From Adineta vaga (taxonomy: Eukaryota > Rotifera): DNA of 64,000 bases. Made by a program: the position numbers and the translations under genes. How positions within the stretch are numbered: position 1 is the stretch's first letter; the number at the start of each line of letters is the position of its first letter. Shown here piece after piece: positions 35,504 through 47,067 of the stretch. The notes beneath the pieces were generated by a model. That model was not told the origin of the DNA and did no database searches. It was given only the letters and a program-made list of their open reading frames with translations. Location: assembly GCA_021613535.1 (NCBI GenBank), contig CP075494.1, forward strand, positions 10,726,001-10,790,000, in the 5' to 3' direction.

Positions 35504-35913
35504 ACTTTTTCTTCTGTGTTCTGTAGATTATCAAATAATAATTCGTTTTCGTCATAGACAAATAAATGGACTAGAATTTCAACTGCTATCTTTTTAAATA
35601 TATGTCTAGTGTTCAAAACAATAATTCTAACAGCTTGAAAGCAGAGCGTGTATGATTATCACTTAATAAAGTAAATTGACTATCATTATGATGATAGTTT
35701 GAATAAGGAAACAAAAACAATCAATCAATCATTTTTCTATTTAATAGTTCATTCTTGTCTTTGGAAATGAATTGATGATCTTCTATAGAATGTTTTTCGC
35801 TTCTTTTTTCTTTTTATTTCAAATCGGAAAACGATTGACACACAAACATCGTTTATATGAACAAAAAACGATGAACGATAGTTTTGTTATGTGTGCTATT
35901 AATTGATGGATGT
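35504..35913. other. Convergent 3' flanks
   Basis: About 410 bp of AT-rich 3'-UTR-type sequence between two converging genes; nothing else seen. Confidence 0.5.
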
Positions 35914-36317
35914 TTAATCGAATAAGCCAAAGCCCTAAAAACAAGAAAAAAGACCATCAATTCAAATCTTTTTCGATGACAAAACAAATGTTCACATACC
36001 ATTTCATCATCCGACTCTTTTTCTTCTTTCTTTTCTTCTTTCTTCGCTTCTTTCTTTGGTGCTTCTTTGGCAGCTCCAGCAGCTGCAGCAGCTGGGGCAG
36101 CAGCACCGGCAGCTGGTGCTGAACCAATATTTTTAATAAGATCAGTGACTTTCGTGCCTTCTAAAGCACCAGCAAAGAGACCAGGCCAGTATGGTTCGAT
36201 TTCATAATTTGCAGCTTTTAAGATTGCTGAAATTTTGTCACCTTTGATGTCAACATTGTCATCAGCTAAGATAAGGGCTGCATAGACGCAAGCAAGTTCA
36301 TCGTTGCTTAAGGCCAT
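35914..36317 (-). CDS. RPLP1: Large ribosomal subunit stalk protein P1
   Basis: Two exons: 36317-36000 and 35934-35914, total 339 nt, 112 aa. The protein forms the acidic ribosomal stalk with P0 and P2 and recruits elongation factors. It begins MALSNDELACVYAALILADD and includes ISAILKAANYEIEPYWPGLF, both typical of P1. An Ala/Gly hinge (about 20 residues) and a Lys/Glu-rich segment follow. The invariant C-terminal tail is split by the last intron: exon 1 ends ...ESDDEM and exon 2 supplies GFGLFD and TAA. The donor is ATG|GTATGT and the acceptor TTTTTAG|GGC. Confidence 0.97.
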
Positions 36318-36510
36318 TTGTGTTGAGTAAAAGATTTTCTAATTGAAAATAGAAGAAATTTGATCTGAAAAAGGAAAATGAGAATATTCATACAAGAGAT
36401 TATCGTTAAACAAACAAATACACGCGCACACACACAAAAAATATTGCATAACTTTTGTAGTTTTTTTTTGTTATAAGATACTGTTTAAAATTATATACAA
36501 AGATTCTATT

Positions 36511-39501
36511 CTAGGTCATAAATGTTGCAGAAGCTTGAGCAACACCTGATTTTGATTGGGTAGATGTAGATGATGTTGTTATCGTAGAAATAGGAGTTTG
36601 ATAAAGTGTACTAGATAATAATCGTGAAGGAGATTGTGCTTGAAGTTCACCATCTTGTCGAAGATGATTAAATTCATCAGTAAATTTCTTTCGAAGATTA
36701 AGTAATGTGGTATAACGTTGAGTAAGAACATCCTAACAATAGAAAAAAGTAAGAATTTCGAAATGAATGACACAATTTTTCATTACCAATGTCGAACGAT
36801 AACCAGGCATATAACGACAATAATAATTTTTCCATAGTTTTATATGTCGTGTTGAATTATTTAATAGTAAAACTTTATCTGATTTTTCTGTATAAGAAGG
36901 ATTTAAATATAATGCACGTTCGCGTAAGATCGGATACCATGCTGACATCGTATATTCCGAAACTTTCATTTCTGTCCGTAATTTATCCGAATTGAGTAAA
37001 AATGTACCATATTGACATGAATAAAGATTATCAGCAATAGTAACTAATAATTTTTCATTAAATTCAAATGCAGATGGAAACTAGAAATCGAGTACATTAG
37101 TAAAAAGTTTTATCTTTCAATCTATAGAAATTTACTTGTTGTAATAATTGAAATGTACAATCAAGAAATTGTAAGAATACAGGTGATCTTTCCGAATCAC
37201 TTTTATCACCATGACCAATACGCTAAAGAACATAAAATAATTAAATTTTCTTGAATTTTATCTTTCCTTACTAAGAAGAATTTATGTCCAAAACTAATCC
37301 ATTCTTTTTCAATTAAAATCATATAGCCATTCAATGTTCGATAATGTGCATCAAGCATTAACATTGCTAATGATGTTAACTATAAATAAATCATTGAATT
37401 TAATTAAAAAGAAATTTCGAAGAAAAAAATATGTATTCTTACTTGTGCAGTTCGATCCCATCCATCTGAACAATGTACTAATACTGATCGTTTTTCATTA
37501 TGAACCAATGAAACTAAACGAATAGCAGCAGTTAACACAGCCTATATAAGAAAGCATTTGTGAAATAACATTTAAAATATTCTTTTCTTCCTACTCGTAT
37601 GTGAAATAACCAGTTTGAATTCTCTAAATCGCTAAACCATGTCTTGTCTTCATGTGCAGCATTACGTATAGCAGCATGTAATTTGCGTAAGCTAAAATGA
37701 AACTTACATAAGTCTTCTGTTTCCTTTCGTTTCATTATTTACCTTTCTCTCATGACGTGAATATTTTGAATATTATGAAATTCTAATTCACAATTCGGAT
37801 AGTCTTCATATCCACCACCATTTGCCATATTAGCCATCGCATTGACTTTTGGACGAGCATCAAGTATGATTAGTTTAAAACCTTGATTGACATTAGCATC
37901 GGCGATTTTACGTAATAATTCAATATCATCGTCACATGTACGATTTGCTAAACCAGTCAATGGTTGACTTGATCGTGTTATAGTCGCATATGTTTCGCGA
38001 GAATACCAACTAAGTACCTTAAAGAAAAACAAATGATCAAGTATTGATTTGTCTTTATACATACTGGAATACGATTTCGACTACGAAAATCAGCTACACG
38101 TTGTAATCGTGTTGTATCAAAACTAGATGGAAGAACGAGAATATCTGGATATGTATCGCATAAGGCATAGTTTTTATTGATTTCTGCATTGATTGTCCAA
38201 TGTGGATCAGAATTTTGTTGAATACCCTAAATTCCAAAAAAAAAGAAGTTAAGATAAACAACACGCCAAACAAGTTTACCATTCGTGTAAAATCTTTCAT
38301 TTTATTGTATAGTGTCCAACCTTCATCAATAGTATTTGGACACATTTTTTTCTTATAATCCAAAGCAAAGAAAGCCTAGAAGAAAATAGATCGAATAGTT
38401 TGAAAAGACAATCGATGTAAGAAATTGAAAAGACTTACACCAAAGAATTGTAATGGATTTGTAATATCTGCTTTAGTAATAGAAAAGGGGAAAACAAGAC
38501 GAGTTAAATGATCTAATAAATTTCGCCGTTGATTTTGTTCTTTTGCATTTCCAAAAAAGAAATGACGTAAATCCTGAAAGAAATAATCGATAGATTTCTT
38601 TCTCAAAAATCTTCTGTTATATTTACTTTGCAAGTTATTTCAATTCCATATGCAGCACCATCACTCATATTACTTCTTGTTTGCCCGCCGATCTTTTCTA
38701 TCTGACTAATCATTCCTAATGGTACATCAACAAGTACCTACAAATAAAAACAAGAAATTCTTTGTAAGATAAATAAAGATAAGATTTCATACTTGAACTG
38801 AATCAGATGATTTTGTAACGAACATTAAACGATATTTTGTTACAACTAATTCTCCTCGACATGTTATTGGTCGATTGTGAATACGATAAGTAATTTCTAC
38901 AAATAGATTTGATTGATTTTGAATTCCGAAAAAAAACAGATTTTTCTTATTCTTACCTTCTCTCAATTTCACATCATCTTCTCCAGGAAGTAATTTAATC
39001 GGTAATGACAATTCGTACGTATGACCAACAGTTGGTTGTTGATCTTGTATAGCTGTTGTATGATATCGATCAAGCCCATATCCACGTGTTGCACCCTTAG
39101 GAAAAAGAAAATAGTAAGAAAACGATTTCTTTTAATCATTAAAAACTATAAATTAGCAAAAGAAGAAACGAGAGCCCATACAAAAGTGGACGATAATAGA
39201 TCAAATATCTGGACGGATGAGAAAATAACAGTAGGGGAGAAAATAAATTTGGGGAAAAAAAAAGAAGAAAAGAACTTACCACTATAGCTGATGATGTATT
39301 TTGGTAAGGAGATGGTGCAACATATTCATTTGATGATGATATCGATGAACCATCATCTCGTGCGCCAAAACTCATTTCACCGGCACCATGAGATGTTGGT
39401 TTTGAATGGATTAATGTGGCCATTGGACGTAAATGAATATCATCATTACTATTCGATCGATTGAAATTATTCATCGACTCACGATGAACATCGCGAGACA
39501 T
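36511..39501 (-). CDS. MTMR2: Myotubularin-family phosphoinositide 3-phosphatase, MTMR2-like
   Basis: About a dozen exons starting at ATG 39501 ([17 protein letters not shown]). A disordered N-terminus precedes a PH-GRAM domain ([20 protein letters not shown], then YRLMFVT). The phosphatase domain follows with [20 protein letters not shown], the signatures [20 protein letters not shown] and GYED, and the catalytic CX5R motif in [14 protein letters not shown], which is intact. The exons after it encode [12 protein letters not shown] and [20 protein letters not shown], both family hallmarks. The enzyme should remove the 3-phosphate from PI3P and PI(3,5)P2 on endosomes. The C-terminal tail is Ser/Thr-rich and ends in TFMT and TAG at 36511-36513. 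The subgroup (MTM1/MTMR1/MTMR2) is clear; the exact orthologue within it is less so. Confidence 0.92.
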
Positions 39502-41944
39502 ATCGCGATGATTTCAATTTGGCAAAAAATCTAGATGATCGTATTAACTCTGAAGAACGATTGAAATGGAATAAATATAAATAAACACTTGTAATTTGTG
39601 GATGGAGGAATGATTGGAACTCCAATGCATTAAATGAATATAAAAAATTTAATTTAATTTAGAATTTTTTCTAATGTTTTATTAATAATTATCCATTATT
39701 AGCTAAGAATAAGAGTACAAAAGTCTTTTGAGAATTTTCCTATGTTGAAAGATGTCGCTAGCTTCATATCGAAATTTTCGACTGCAAAAAGTTATTTATC
39801 TCTATTGTAAGAACGCGTGTTCTTAATTTTCCATCTATTCTTTTCTTTTACTTGAAATGAATTATCTCTGAAACGAATAGTTAAGTCATATATTTTCTTT
39901 AAAAGAAACATTAATCATCTAGTGATATTCGAAGATAATTTTCAACAATTAGAAAATCAATGTGGCTGAAACCACAGGCGGCGGAGCCATTAGACTTGGT
40001 GAGGCTAAAGGTGGTTTATGTTTTCAAGAGAATTTCAACAGTGTCATGAGAAAACTGAACAAATAATAGTTTTCTCAAAACAATCAAAGTTTAGTGATCT
40101 CCGGTAGCTATCACTGTCAGAAATCGTGCACTACGTTACAGTTATTGCGAACAACACCGTAAAGAATACGTAAACGAATAAAAATGAGTATTTTTTCTAT
40201 TTTTCTCATACTCAGACGGAGAAGAAAGAAAAGACTGAATGTTATAAGATCCAGCTTCCTACTTCCTCTTTTTCTTTGAGTATTTTTTTTCTTTTTTTTT
40301 AAGAAGTAATGGACATTATTAAATATAGGACTGTAACAGATGCAAAGCAATGGTGTCGGTAAAACAATATAGAAGTAGACCAAGAAGACAGGAAAAAGAG
40401 AAGAGGTGGGTTTGACAGCGTAAGGTGTAAGAGAACAACTCGGGTTGTAGTAAAAAATGTCTTCCATGGTAACCAATTTTAAAAGAATTTATTCTGACTA
40501 CTATACTTATTTTCACTCAAGAAAATATTTTGCATCCTTCAAAATGCACAATTTTCATGGATAAAACGTTCACTATTCGTTACGTGTTTGAACGAATAAA
40601 TCCCACCTAGCATTGAAAAGTGTCGTAGTGGCGAAATTCCAGGCAGAATAAGAATCTTCCTGCAAGCTTTTTGATCCACATCTTACCCACTTGCTGAACA
40701 TAAAATGAACATTTTCGTCGAGCAACTCTTACCATACAACATTTACAATTGTCCAGTCTCTTCTGACTTTGACTTTGAGGTAAAATACACGCCACCCAGA
40801 TATGAAAAACTTCGAGAAGATTAAATCCTTTCCTCTATTCTATCCAGATTTATAGGTATTTTACTCGAAGTTTAGTCGGATAAATGCTACAATATTCATT
40901 GATAAATCCAATGATGACATTTCTACTTAAGATTCTGTCCACAACCGTGACAATCTATGAATAGAACATCTCGAGAATTTCAATCAAAGAGACCGGTTCC
41001 TTCATGATACAGTGAAATCCGTATAAACTGAAAGAGCATTCCAATCATAAATGGATCAGTTTTTGAACTAAGTCTCAGCTCCAAATATCATCAGTCGATT
41101 TATATTTGTATACGTTACGACAGCGTAAATAGTGAAAAGCTTATAACGCTGATGAGAAAAATCGTAAGAGATCCAATGCTTCAGGACTTTTATATTTCAT
41201 TGTGGTTTATATTTTACAAAAAGTTCAAACTCACAGAAGCTTGAACAGTCGAAAACTTTACTCATCGATAGATAGTCAAGAAGAACTGATAATCGTTTAC
41301 ATTATCCAAATTAACAATCTACTTTAAAAACTTCTGTTAATCGCGAACTTAAGGTACGCAGTGTTAGTAATACTACGAATACGAAGCAGAAACTTACAAA
41401 TTCATAGAATTAACTGTCACCTCTGCTTCGTTCTCTGGCCATGAATTTTTAATTTTTTTGAGCCTCCTCTAAATTGACGATCGTCCACCGCCTATGGTAG
41501 AAACACTGGATTAGTGAGGCCGAGACAAACGATGAAATACAATACTTTCAAGCTGTATCCTATCTTCTTTCTGGAATAGTATTACTACAATCACATTATT
41601 GAATATAACTTCACAGTTATATAATATTTTTTTCAGTATTCTTTTGATTATGCATGACAAATATTTCACTTTTATCAACGAATCAAATACGAAAAGAATT
41701 CACTCTCTAAATAAATTACAAAGTTCGTCATGAATTTTGAATCATTATGAGTGAATATTCATTACATAGAAAATGGCCAGACATTGTCGGATGAGATATA
41801 ACAAAGATATATTATACAATACTTCATGAGAAAAGAAAACTAACATTGAAAACTATTTTGTAGATATCAAGAGAAAAAGAAGATATAACAGATAAGATAT
41901 AGACAACAAAGCGACGATCATTTATTTCATTGTTATCTACAAAT
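39502..41944. other. 2.4-kb intergenic region containing a possible transposon remnant
   Basis: It separates the MTMR2-like start (-) from the DUF2961 gene (+). It contains the inverted-terminus element listed separately (39972-41497). The short ORFs inside (for example 40117-40476 and 40607-40795, minus) resemble no protein I know. Confidence 0.5.
39972..41497. mobile_element. Possible degenerate non-autonomous DNA transposon with inverted termini
   Basis: The left end CCACAGGCGGCGGA (39972-39985) is matched by the reverse complement of the right end, CCATAGGCGGTGGA (41484-41497): 12 of 14 bases. A second matching block, GAGGCT, lies about 30 bases inward at both ends. These GC-rich ends stand out from AT-rich surroundings. 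The CAGGCGGCGGAGCC start resembles hAT-type termini, but no clean target-site duplication was found and no transposase ORF is intact. The assignment is tentative. Confidence 0.45.
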
Positions 41945-43093
41945 ATGCGCGTTTGGCTGTTTTTATTGTTTGTGTGTGTGCTAACCACAAATAGTCAAGA
42001 GTTGCAGACATTCGGCACAGGTTTATCTAGTCAACGACTTTATAAAGCTGAGGTGAGCTATCATGTTTTAAAAACTTGACGGATTTGATAAGATTTGTTC
42101 GACATTTTAGACTGAAATCTTCAGTTACACACTTTCTGCTGGTGCGAAATTTGGTGTTCTTACCCATTTTTGGACAACTGGTGATCCAGGTAAGTTATCG
42201 TGTAAGATATTCTTCTGATAATTTTGGTATGTCATTATAGCTATTGATGAATCAACTTTTTCATATTATATTGATGGAGAAGCTGTTCCATCTATTCAAT
42301 TTGTTACTTATATGCTAGCCGGAGCGGGATTTACTGATAGAACTGCTCCTTGGGGAACAAAATGGATTGGTAAAGGAGCAAAATCAGGTGGTTGGTATAA
42401 TAATTTGTAAGTTTAAATGCATTTATTTTTCTTCGTGAAACTTTATTTTCTATGTTTAGTCGAGTTCCGTTTCAAAAATCTATTCGTGTCACTGGTAAAT
42501 TACCATCCACTGGTGGTGATGATAAAATCATTTGGATTATTGTTCGTGGAACAGAAAATTTACCAACAGCATTTCATGGTTTTTCGCTTCCACCAACGTC
42601 ACGCTTGACTTTACACAAAATTGAAAGTGTTTCATACGATCCATTAGCATGGGTTCGAATAGTTGATATTCCTACGGGTCGTGGTTTACTTCTATCACAT
42701 ACATTAGCTGTAAGTAGTGGAAACTTGAATTTTCTCGAAGGCTGTTATCATGCATATACACAATATGAACAAAAATTTCCAGGTGTAATTATTTCAACTG
42801 GCACAGAGGATTATTTTGATAGTGCTTTCTATTTTGATGGTGGACAATTTCATTTCGAAGTTTCCGGTTTTACACATTTTCAACAAGTGACAAATACGAC
42901 ATTAGAATGGTCAGCGTATCGTATGCATGATTTAGATCCAATCTTTTTTACGAACGGTTTTCGTTTCGATTGGAGAAATGGTGATGTTGTTGATGATCGT
43001 GGATTTAAATGTATTGTTGATCAAGGTGGACATGTTGTTGGATCACCAACACAATCGAATGTGACATCATATGCATGGGTATATGTTTGGTAG
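41945..43093 (+). CDS. Secreted DUF2961 (GH172-type) protein
   Basis: Four exons (41945-42052, 42111-42189, 42241-42406, 42460-43093) total 987 nt, 328 aa. A signal peptide (MRVWLFLLFVCVLTTNSQ) is followed by a DUF2961 domain: YTLSAGAKFGVLTHFWTTGD, a FSYYIDGE strand, then the hallmark STGTEDYFDSAFYFDGGQFH. In this family the Glu of the GTEDYF motif lies in the active site. Bacterial members were assigned to glycoside hydrolase family 172 (fructofuranosidase or difructose dianhydride activity); the activity of animal copies is unknown. The family is mostly bacterial and fungal, so horizontal acquisition followed by intron gain is plausible but not shown here. The second half (MHDLDPIFFTNGFRFDWRNG) is conserved in the family. 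Confidence 0.85.
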
Positions 43094-43191
43094 AAGTAGA
43101 ACATATTGTCATTTTTCTGTACTAAATCTTGAAAAAAAGATTACCTCTTCTTTTGTGATTAATTAAATAAAATTTCAAGAAAAACAAATTA

Positions 43192-43265
43192 CGCTCCTGG
43201 GTGGGCTCGAACCACCAGCCTTCCGGTTAACAGCCGAACGCGCTAACCAATTGCGCCACAAGAGC
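43192..43265 (-). tRNA. tRNA-Asn (GTT), copy 1
   Basis: The minus strand reads GCTCTTGTGGCGCAATTGGT through to CACCCAGGAGCG. It folds as a cloverleaf: acceptor GCTCTTG pairs with CAGGAGC, D-loop contains TTGGTTAGCGC, anticodon loop CTGTTAA gives GTT (Asn), and the T-arm has GGTTCGAGCC. It is 74 nt including the discriminator base, with no intron. Confidence 0.95.
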
Positions 43266-43497
43266 ACATCTAATTTAGGTTTATGTCCCGTCTGTATCCT
43301 TTCGCCGAAACATATTTACTTGTAAAAAAATTCTTATTGTATTTGACGTCATAGGTTACGACGCGAAAGTTAAAAACCATATCATTGGTATGAATAATAA
43401 ATGGTTGATTCATTCATAAAATTCAACTTCAACCGAACTACAAAAGGATTTTTTTAAATTTACCACTGCAGAACTAAGACTTGAAACAAAAAGGAAG

Positions 43498-43571
43498 CGC
43501 TCCTGGGTGGGCTCGAACCACCAGCCTTCCGGTTAACAGCCGAACGCGCTAACCAATTGCGCCACAAGAGC
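43498..43571 (-). tRNA. tRNA-Asn (GTT), copy 2
   Basis: Identical over the 74-bp tRNA to copy 1, 306 bp away (start to start). The flanks are also repeated. Confidence 0.95.
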
Positions 43572-43720
43572 ACATCAAATCTGAATTGATTGCCCCGTCG
43601 GCATCCTTTCGTCGAAAACTTTTACTTGTAAAAAAATTCTTATTGCATCTGATGTCATAGGTTACGACGCGAAAGTTAAAAGCTATATCATCGGTATGAA
43701 TATTAAAAACAAAAAGGAAG

Positions 43721-43794
43721 CGCTCCTGGGTGGGCTCGAACCACCAGCCTTCCGGTTAACAGCCGAACGCGCTAACCAATTGCGCCACAAGAGC
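43721..43794 (-). tRNA. tRNA-Asn (GTT), copy 3
   Basis: Identical to copies 1, 2 and 4. The spacer from copy 2 is about 83 bp shorter than the others because one block of the repeated flank is missing. Confidence 0.95.
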
Positions 43795-44027
43795 ATGTCT
43801 TATAATCCAGATTCACTGTCGCACCTGAATCCTTTTGTCTAAAATTGTTAGTTGTAAAAAAATTCTTACTGCATCTGACGTAGTAGATTACGACTGAAAA
43901 GTTAAAAACCATATCATCTGTATGAAGAATAATTGATCGAATCATCGAATTCAACTTCAACGGAACTAGAAAATCATTTTTTAAATTCACCATTGAAAAA
44001 TTAAGATTTAAAACAATAAAAAAGATG

Positions 44028-44101
44028 CGCTCCTGGGTGGGCTCGAACCACCAGCCTTCCGGTTAACAGCCGAACGCGCTAACCAATTGCGCCACAAGAG
44101 C
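44028..44101 (-). tRNA. tRNA-Asn (GTT), copy 4
   Basis: Identical tRNA sequence; 307 bp from copy 3. Confidence 0.95.
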
Positions 44102-44304
44102 TTGTCTAACTATTTCATCTGGCTTTTACTAATTTCGACTCAGCTGAATCAGCTGATATTCATCAAATAGATCAGTTCAGTTCAGTGTAGTGCATCGATT
44201 TATGATTTAAGACAAAAGTTTCTCGGTTATAAATCTTTTATTTCAAAATAAAAATCATGTTTGAAGATATACAAAACAAACAACCAGTAATCGATTGTCG
44301 GTTA

Positions 44305-45738
44305 TTATGATAAAAAGGTCGTTAAAAAAACGAATAATAATATAAAAATACCAATTCCAATAAACATTAATTTAATTTTCAAAAATCGTGTTTGACGTTG
44401 CACAGCTTTCACCAATTGGACATTGCCTTGTTCAATTAAATTAACCGTATCATGAACAACACATTCGATTTGATCGAGATTTGTTTTCTGAAAATAATCA
44501 AAACAAAAACTCAAATAAAAAAAGAAATTATTCTTCGTACCTGATGAACAACCATTGTTGCTATATCACCAAATATACTATTCACTTCATTCATTGATTG
44601 ATATGCATCTCGAATTTCTTTATCACGTTGCATGGAATATTCATCGATTTGTGGAGTACTTTGTTGTTGAACTTCTGATAAAAGCTAGAATAATTAGAAG
44701 TTGTCAATGATAGAAAAAATAAAGATTCATGTTCTTTTCCTTACAGATATCTGATCGAATTCTTTATCACCAAATGGATTCGCATTCATATCAATCATAA
44801 CATGAGGCATCATTTGATTGAAGTTTTCTTTTTGTGATTGTAATTCTACAGAGAAAAAAAAAGTTTCATTCATTCTTAGAATTAATCGAATCACCTTTAT
44901 TTTTATATTTCAATTCACACGGAGAAGTAGCAATATATGAGCAGCCATAAATTGATCTAGAATTTAATTCAAATCGAGTACGAGCAATAGCAAGATGAAA
45001 TAAAGCTGCACATTCATTAAGAGACTTACTTTGAAAATATGTTGTTTGACATTGACTAAATTTTAGAAGTAAATCTTGAAGTGTATTTGTTGTAGCTTGT
45101 GCAGCGTTAGAAATTAAATGTCGATCGTAAGAATTTTCATGTGATTTTCTAGTTAATGAGGAAAATTGTTGAACAGATACTCGACAGTTATTTAACATCT
45201 ATATAAATAAGGTAAATGATCATGATTTTCTTCAGTGATGAGGAAGAACTGAATTTCAAACCGAGGTGATGTCCTTTGTAAGCAATTCCATCTCTTCATC
45301 TTTATTCAAATCATCATCAAAATCATGTCGTCTTAGACGTTTATCATGTAATTGCTGTAGGCTTTTAACTAAATCAGATATGAAAAGTTTCATTTTTCGA
45401 AGAACAACTAAATTCTTACTTTGCTTTCGTACTTTATCGAATTGTAATTGAATTTTTCGATGAAATTCTATCCTACAAACAACAGTTGACTTGTAAAACA
45501 AAGGACATCAAATAATCTACTACCATAATAGTGAATCATCCCTTTCGAAATGTACAACATCTTCATCCTCATCCTGTATTAATGGTGTATGATCATCATA
45601 GATCTAAATTAGATATTGAGAATAGTAATCAAAGTAACACATTGTTAAGCATACTTTATTATCTGCGTGCAGATTTTGATTACGAATAGCTCGATTTCGA
45701 AATTCGATAAAATTCGATGTTAAATTTCGACTACTCAT
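44305..45738 (-). CDS. STX16: Syntaxin-16, Qa-SNARE of endosome-to-Golgi transport
   Basis: About seven exons from ATG 45738 (MSSRNLTSNFIEFRNRAIRN). This N-terminal peptide matches the Vps45/SM-binding NLTEMFILMRN peptide of syntaxin-16. The Habc region includes SLQQLHDKRLRRHDFDDD, against human LASLHDKHLNRPTLDD. The SNARE motif (RDKEIRDAYQSMNEVNSIFG, then DIATMVVHQ) keeps the zero-layer Gln, and a C-terminal anchor (LMFIGIGIFILLFVFLTTFL) ends the protein. Syntaxin-16 drives retrograde endosome to trans-Golgi fusion. A segment around 44.93-45.05 kb reads in frame but has no counterpart in the family, and may be an unremoved intron or an insertion. A pyrimidine-rich acceptor (TTTTTTTTTCTAG) lies about 20 bp before the ATG, and MTAP ends 204 bp upstream. 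Confidence 0.88.
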
Positions 45739-45942
45739 ACTATAATGCTTTTATTATCTAGAAAAAAAAAACCCTTAAGCAATCCAAATGCAAAAAATAG
45801 AAATACATATCAATACTGAAAAGTTAACACTACTTTATTGATGATTAATAGTGTTATCACAATGGAAAAAAATGAAAACAAGCAGACCGGCTAGTATTAG
45901 ATAGGAAGAATTTTGATATTGTTACTTGAATTTCGGATACTT

Positions 45943-47067
45943 TTAATGTTTCATAACTGATTCTTCGGTACGATTACGAATGGTTTCTAAGATTGCTGTC
46001 CAATCTTTTTGGCCAATCTTAGTGATAGTTCGTTTAAGAACTTCCATAGCTTTTGGAAATGTTGCCTTAAAGATTGTTACGACTTCATTAGGCTCGACAA
46101 TACCTTCAAACAAAAAACAAAATCATTTTCCAATAAATAAATATCGTATTAAACGAACCATCTTCTTTCCAACAGATATCATCAGTAACAATGCCAAGTG
46201 CAGCATATGGCATACCTAATTCTTTTGCAAGCGCCGTTTCTGGTGCTTGTGTCATGCCAATAGTTGTACAACCCCAACTAATAAAAACTTTATTTTCTGC
46301 ATAAGTAGAAAATTGTGGACCTTCAATAACAACAACTGTTGATTTATCTTTGAAAGTAACATCAGGTGTTTCAGCACAAGCTTGAAGTAATAATTGACGA
46401 AGTTCACGGTCGTATGGTGGATGCAAACTCATATGCATGACACCTACGAAAAAATAGAAAGTTTAATTGTCATACTATTGTCACATGATGAACAAGAAAC
46501 AACAAACATAAGAATTACGTGAAGAGATTTGTCAATCTTTCTGATATCTATAGTATAATTATTTACAAACCTTCAAGATGACCTGGTTCATGGTCATAGA
46601 ATGTATTTGGACGAAATTTCGTTGTATCAATAAAGTTATCTAAATAATCATCGACATTTTTCAAATCGAAACTGATCATTATTGAGCAAAACCATACCGA
46701 AAACGACAAGATTTCCGCGAGAAAAATCGGGTGATAATGATCCAACAGCTGTCGTTGCTAAGATAACATGCACACCAAGTTGTTTCAGCGCCCAAATATT
46801 TGCACGATAACTACAATCAACTTATACAGATGATCAATATTTTTCAAAAGATTCCACAAACTTAAGTCGCGAAGGATTATATGAATGACGACGACCATGT
46901 CGAAAACATAATACACATTGTACACCATTAATAGTTCCACTAACTAAATTATCTGATGTTTTTCCATATGGTGTTTCAATATTTTCATGTTCCACACGAT
47001 CTGATAAGATATCACTTCGATCAAAACCTGATCCACCAATAATTCCTACACGTATTGCTGATGACAT
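45943..47067 (-). CDS. MTAP: S-methyl-5'-thioadenosine phosphorylase
   Basis: Phosphorylyses methylthioadenosine, the by-product of polyamine synthesis, to adenine and methylthioribose-1-phosphate for methionine salvage. ATG at 47067 gives MSSAIRVGIIGGSGFDRSDI. The ETPYGKTSDNLVSGTI segment, the CFRHGRRHSYNPS phosphate site, ANIWALKQLGVHVI, the TTAVGSL turn, TTKFRPNTFYDHEPGHLEG and VVIEGPQFSTYAENKVFISW are all family motifs. The stop TAA is at 45943. In the base-binding segment VTDDICWKE replaces the usual TDYDCWKE, changing one of the two adenine-contacting aspartates. The ATG is immediately preceded by a splice acceptor (GTTTTAG|ATG), so a 5'-UTR intron or trans-splicing is expected. It lies between SH3BP5 and STX16 on the same strand. 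Confidence 0.92.

Larger units (their letters stand above)
43192..44101 (-). repeat. Tandem tRNA-Asn repeat array (four units)
   Basis: Each unit is a tRNA plus a flank of about 150-230 bp that is itself repeated: a GGTTACGACGCGAAAGTTAA block (ACTGAAAAG variant in the last spacer), then CCATATCATCGGTATGAAT-type sequence and, in two spacers, AATTCAACTTCAACNGAACTA. The tRNAs are identical while the flanks have diverged. Confidence 0.85.

Noticed and set aside
36733-36995. Plus-strand ORF antisense to the myotubularin gene (36789-36995)
   Set aside because: Shadow of minus-strand exons encoding the C-terminal part of the phosphatase.
43192-44101. CRISPR-like interpretation of the regularly spaced repeats
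   Set aside because: The repeated 74-bp unit folds as tRNA-Asn and the spacers are themselves repeats; the sequence is eukaryotic.
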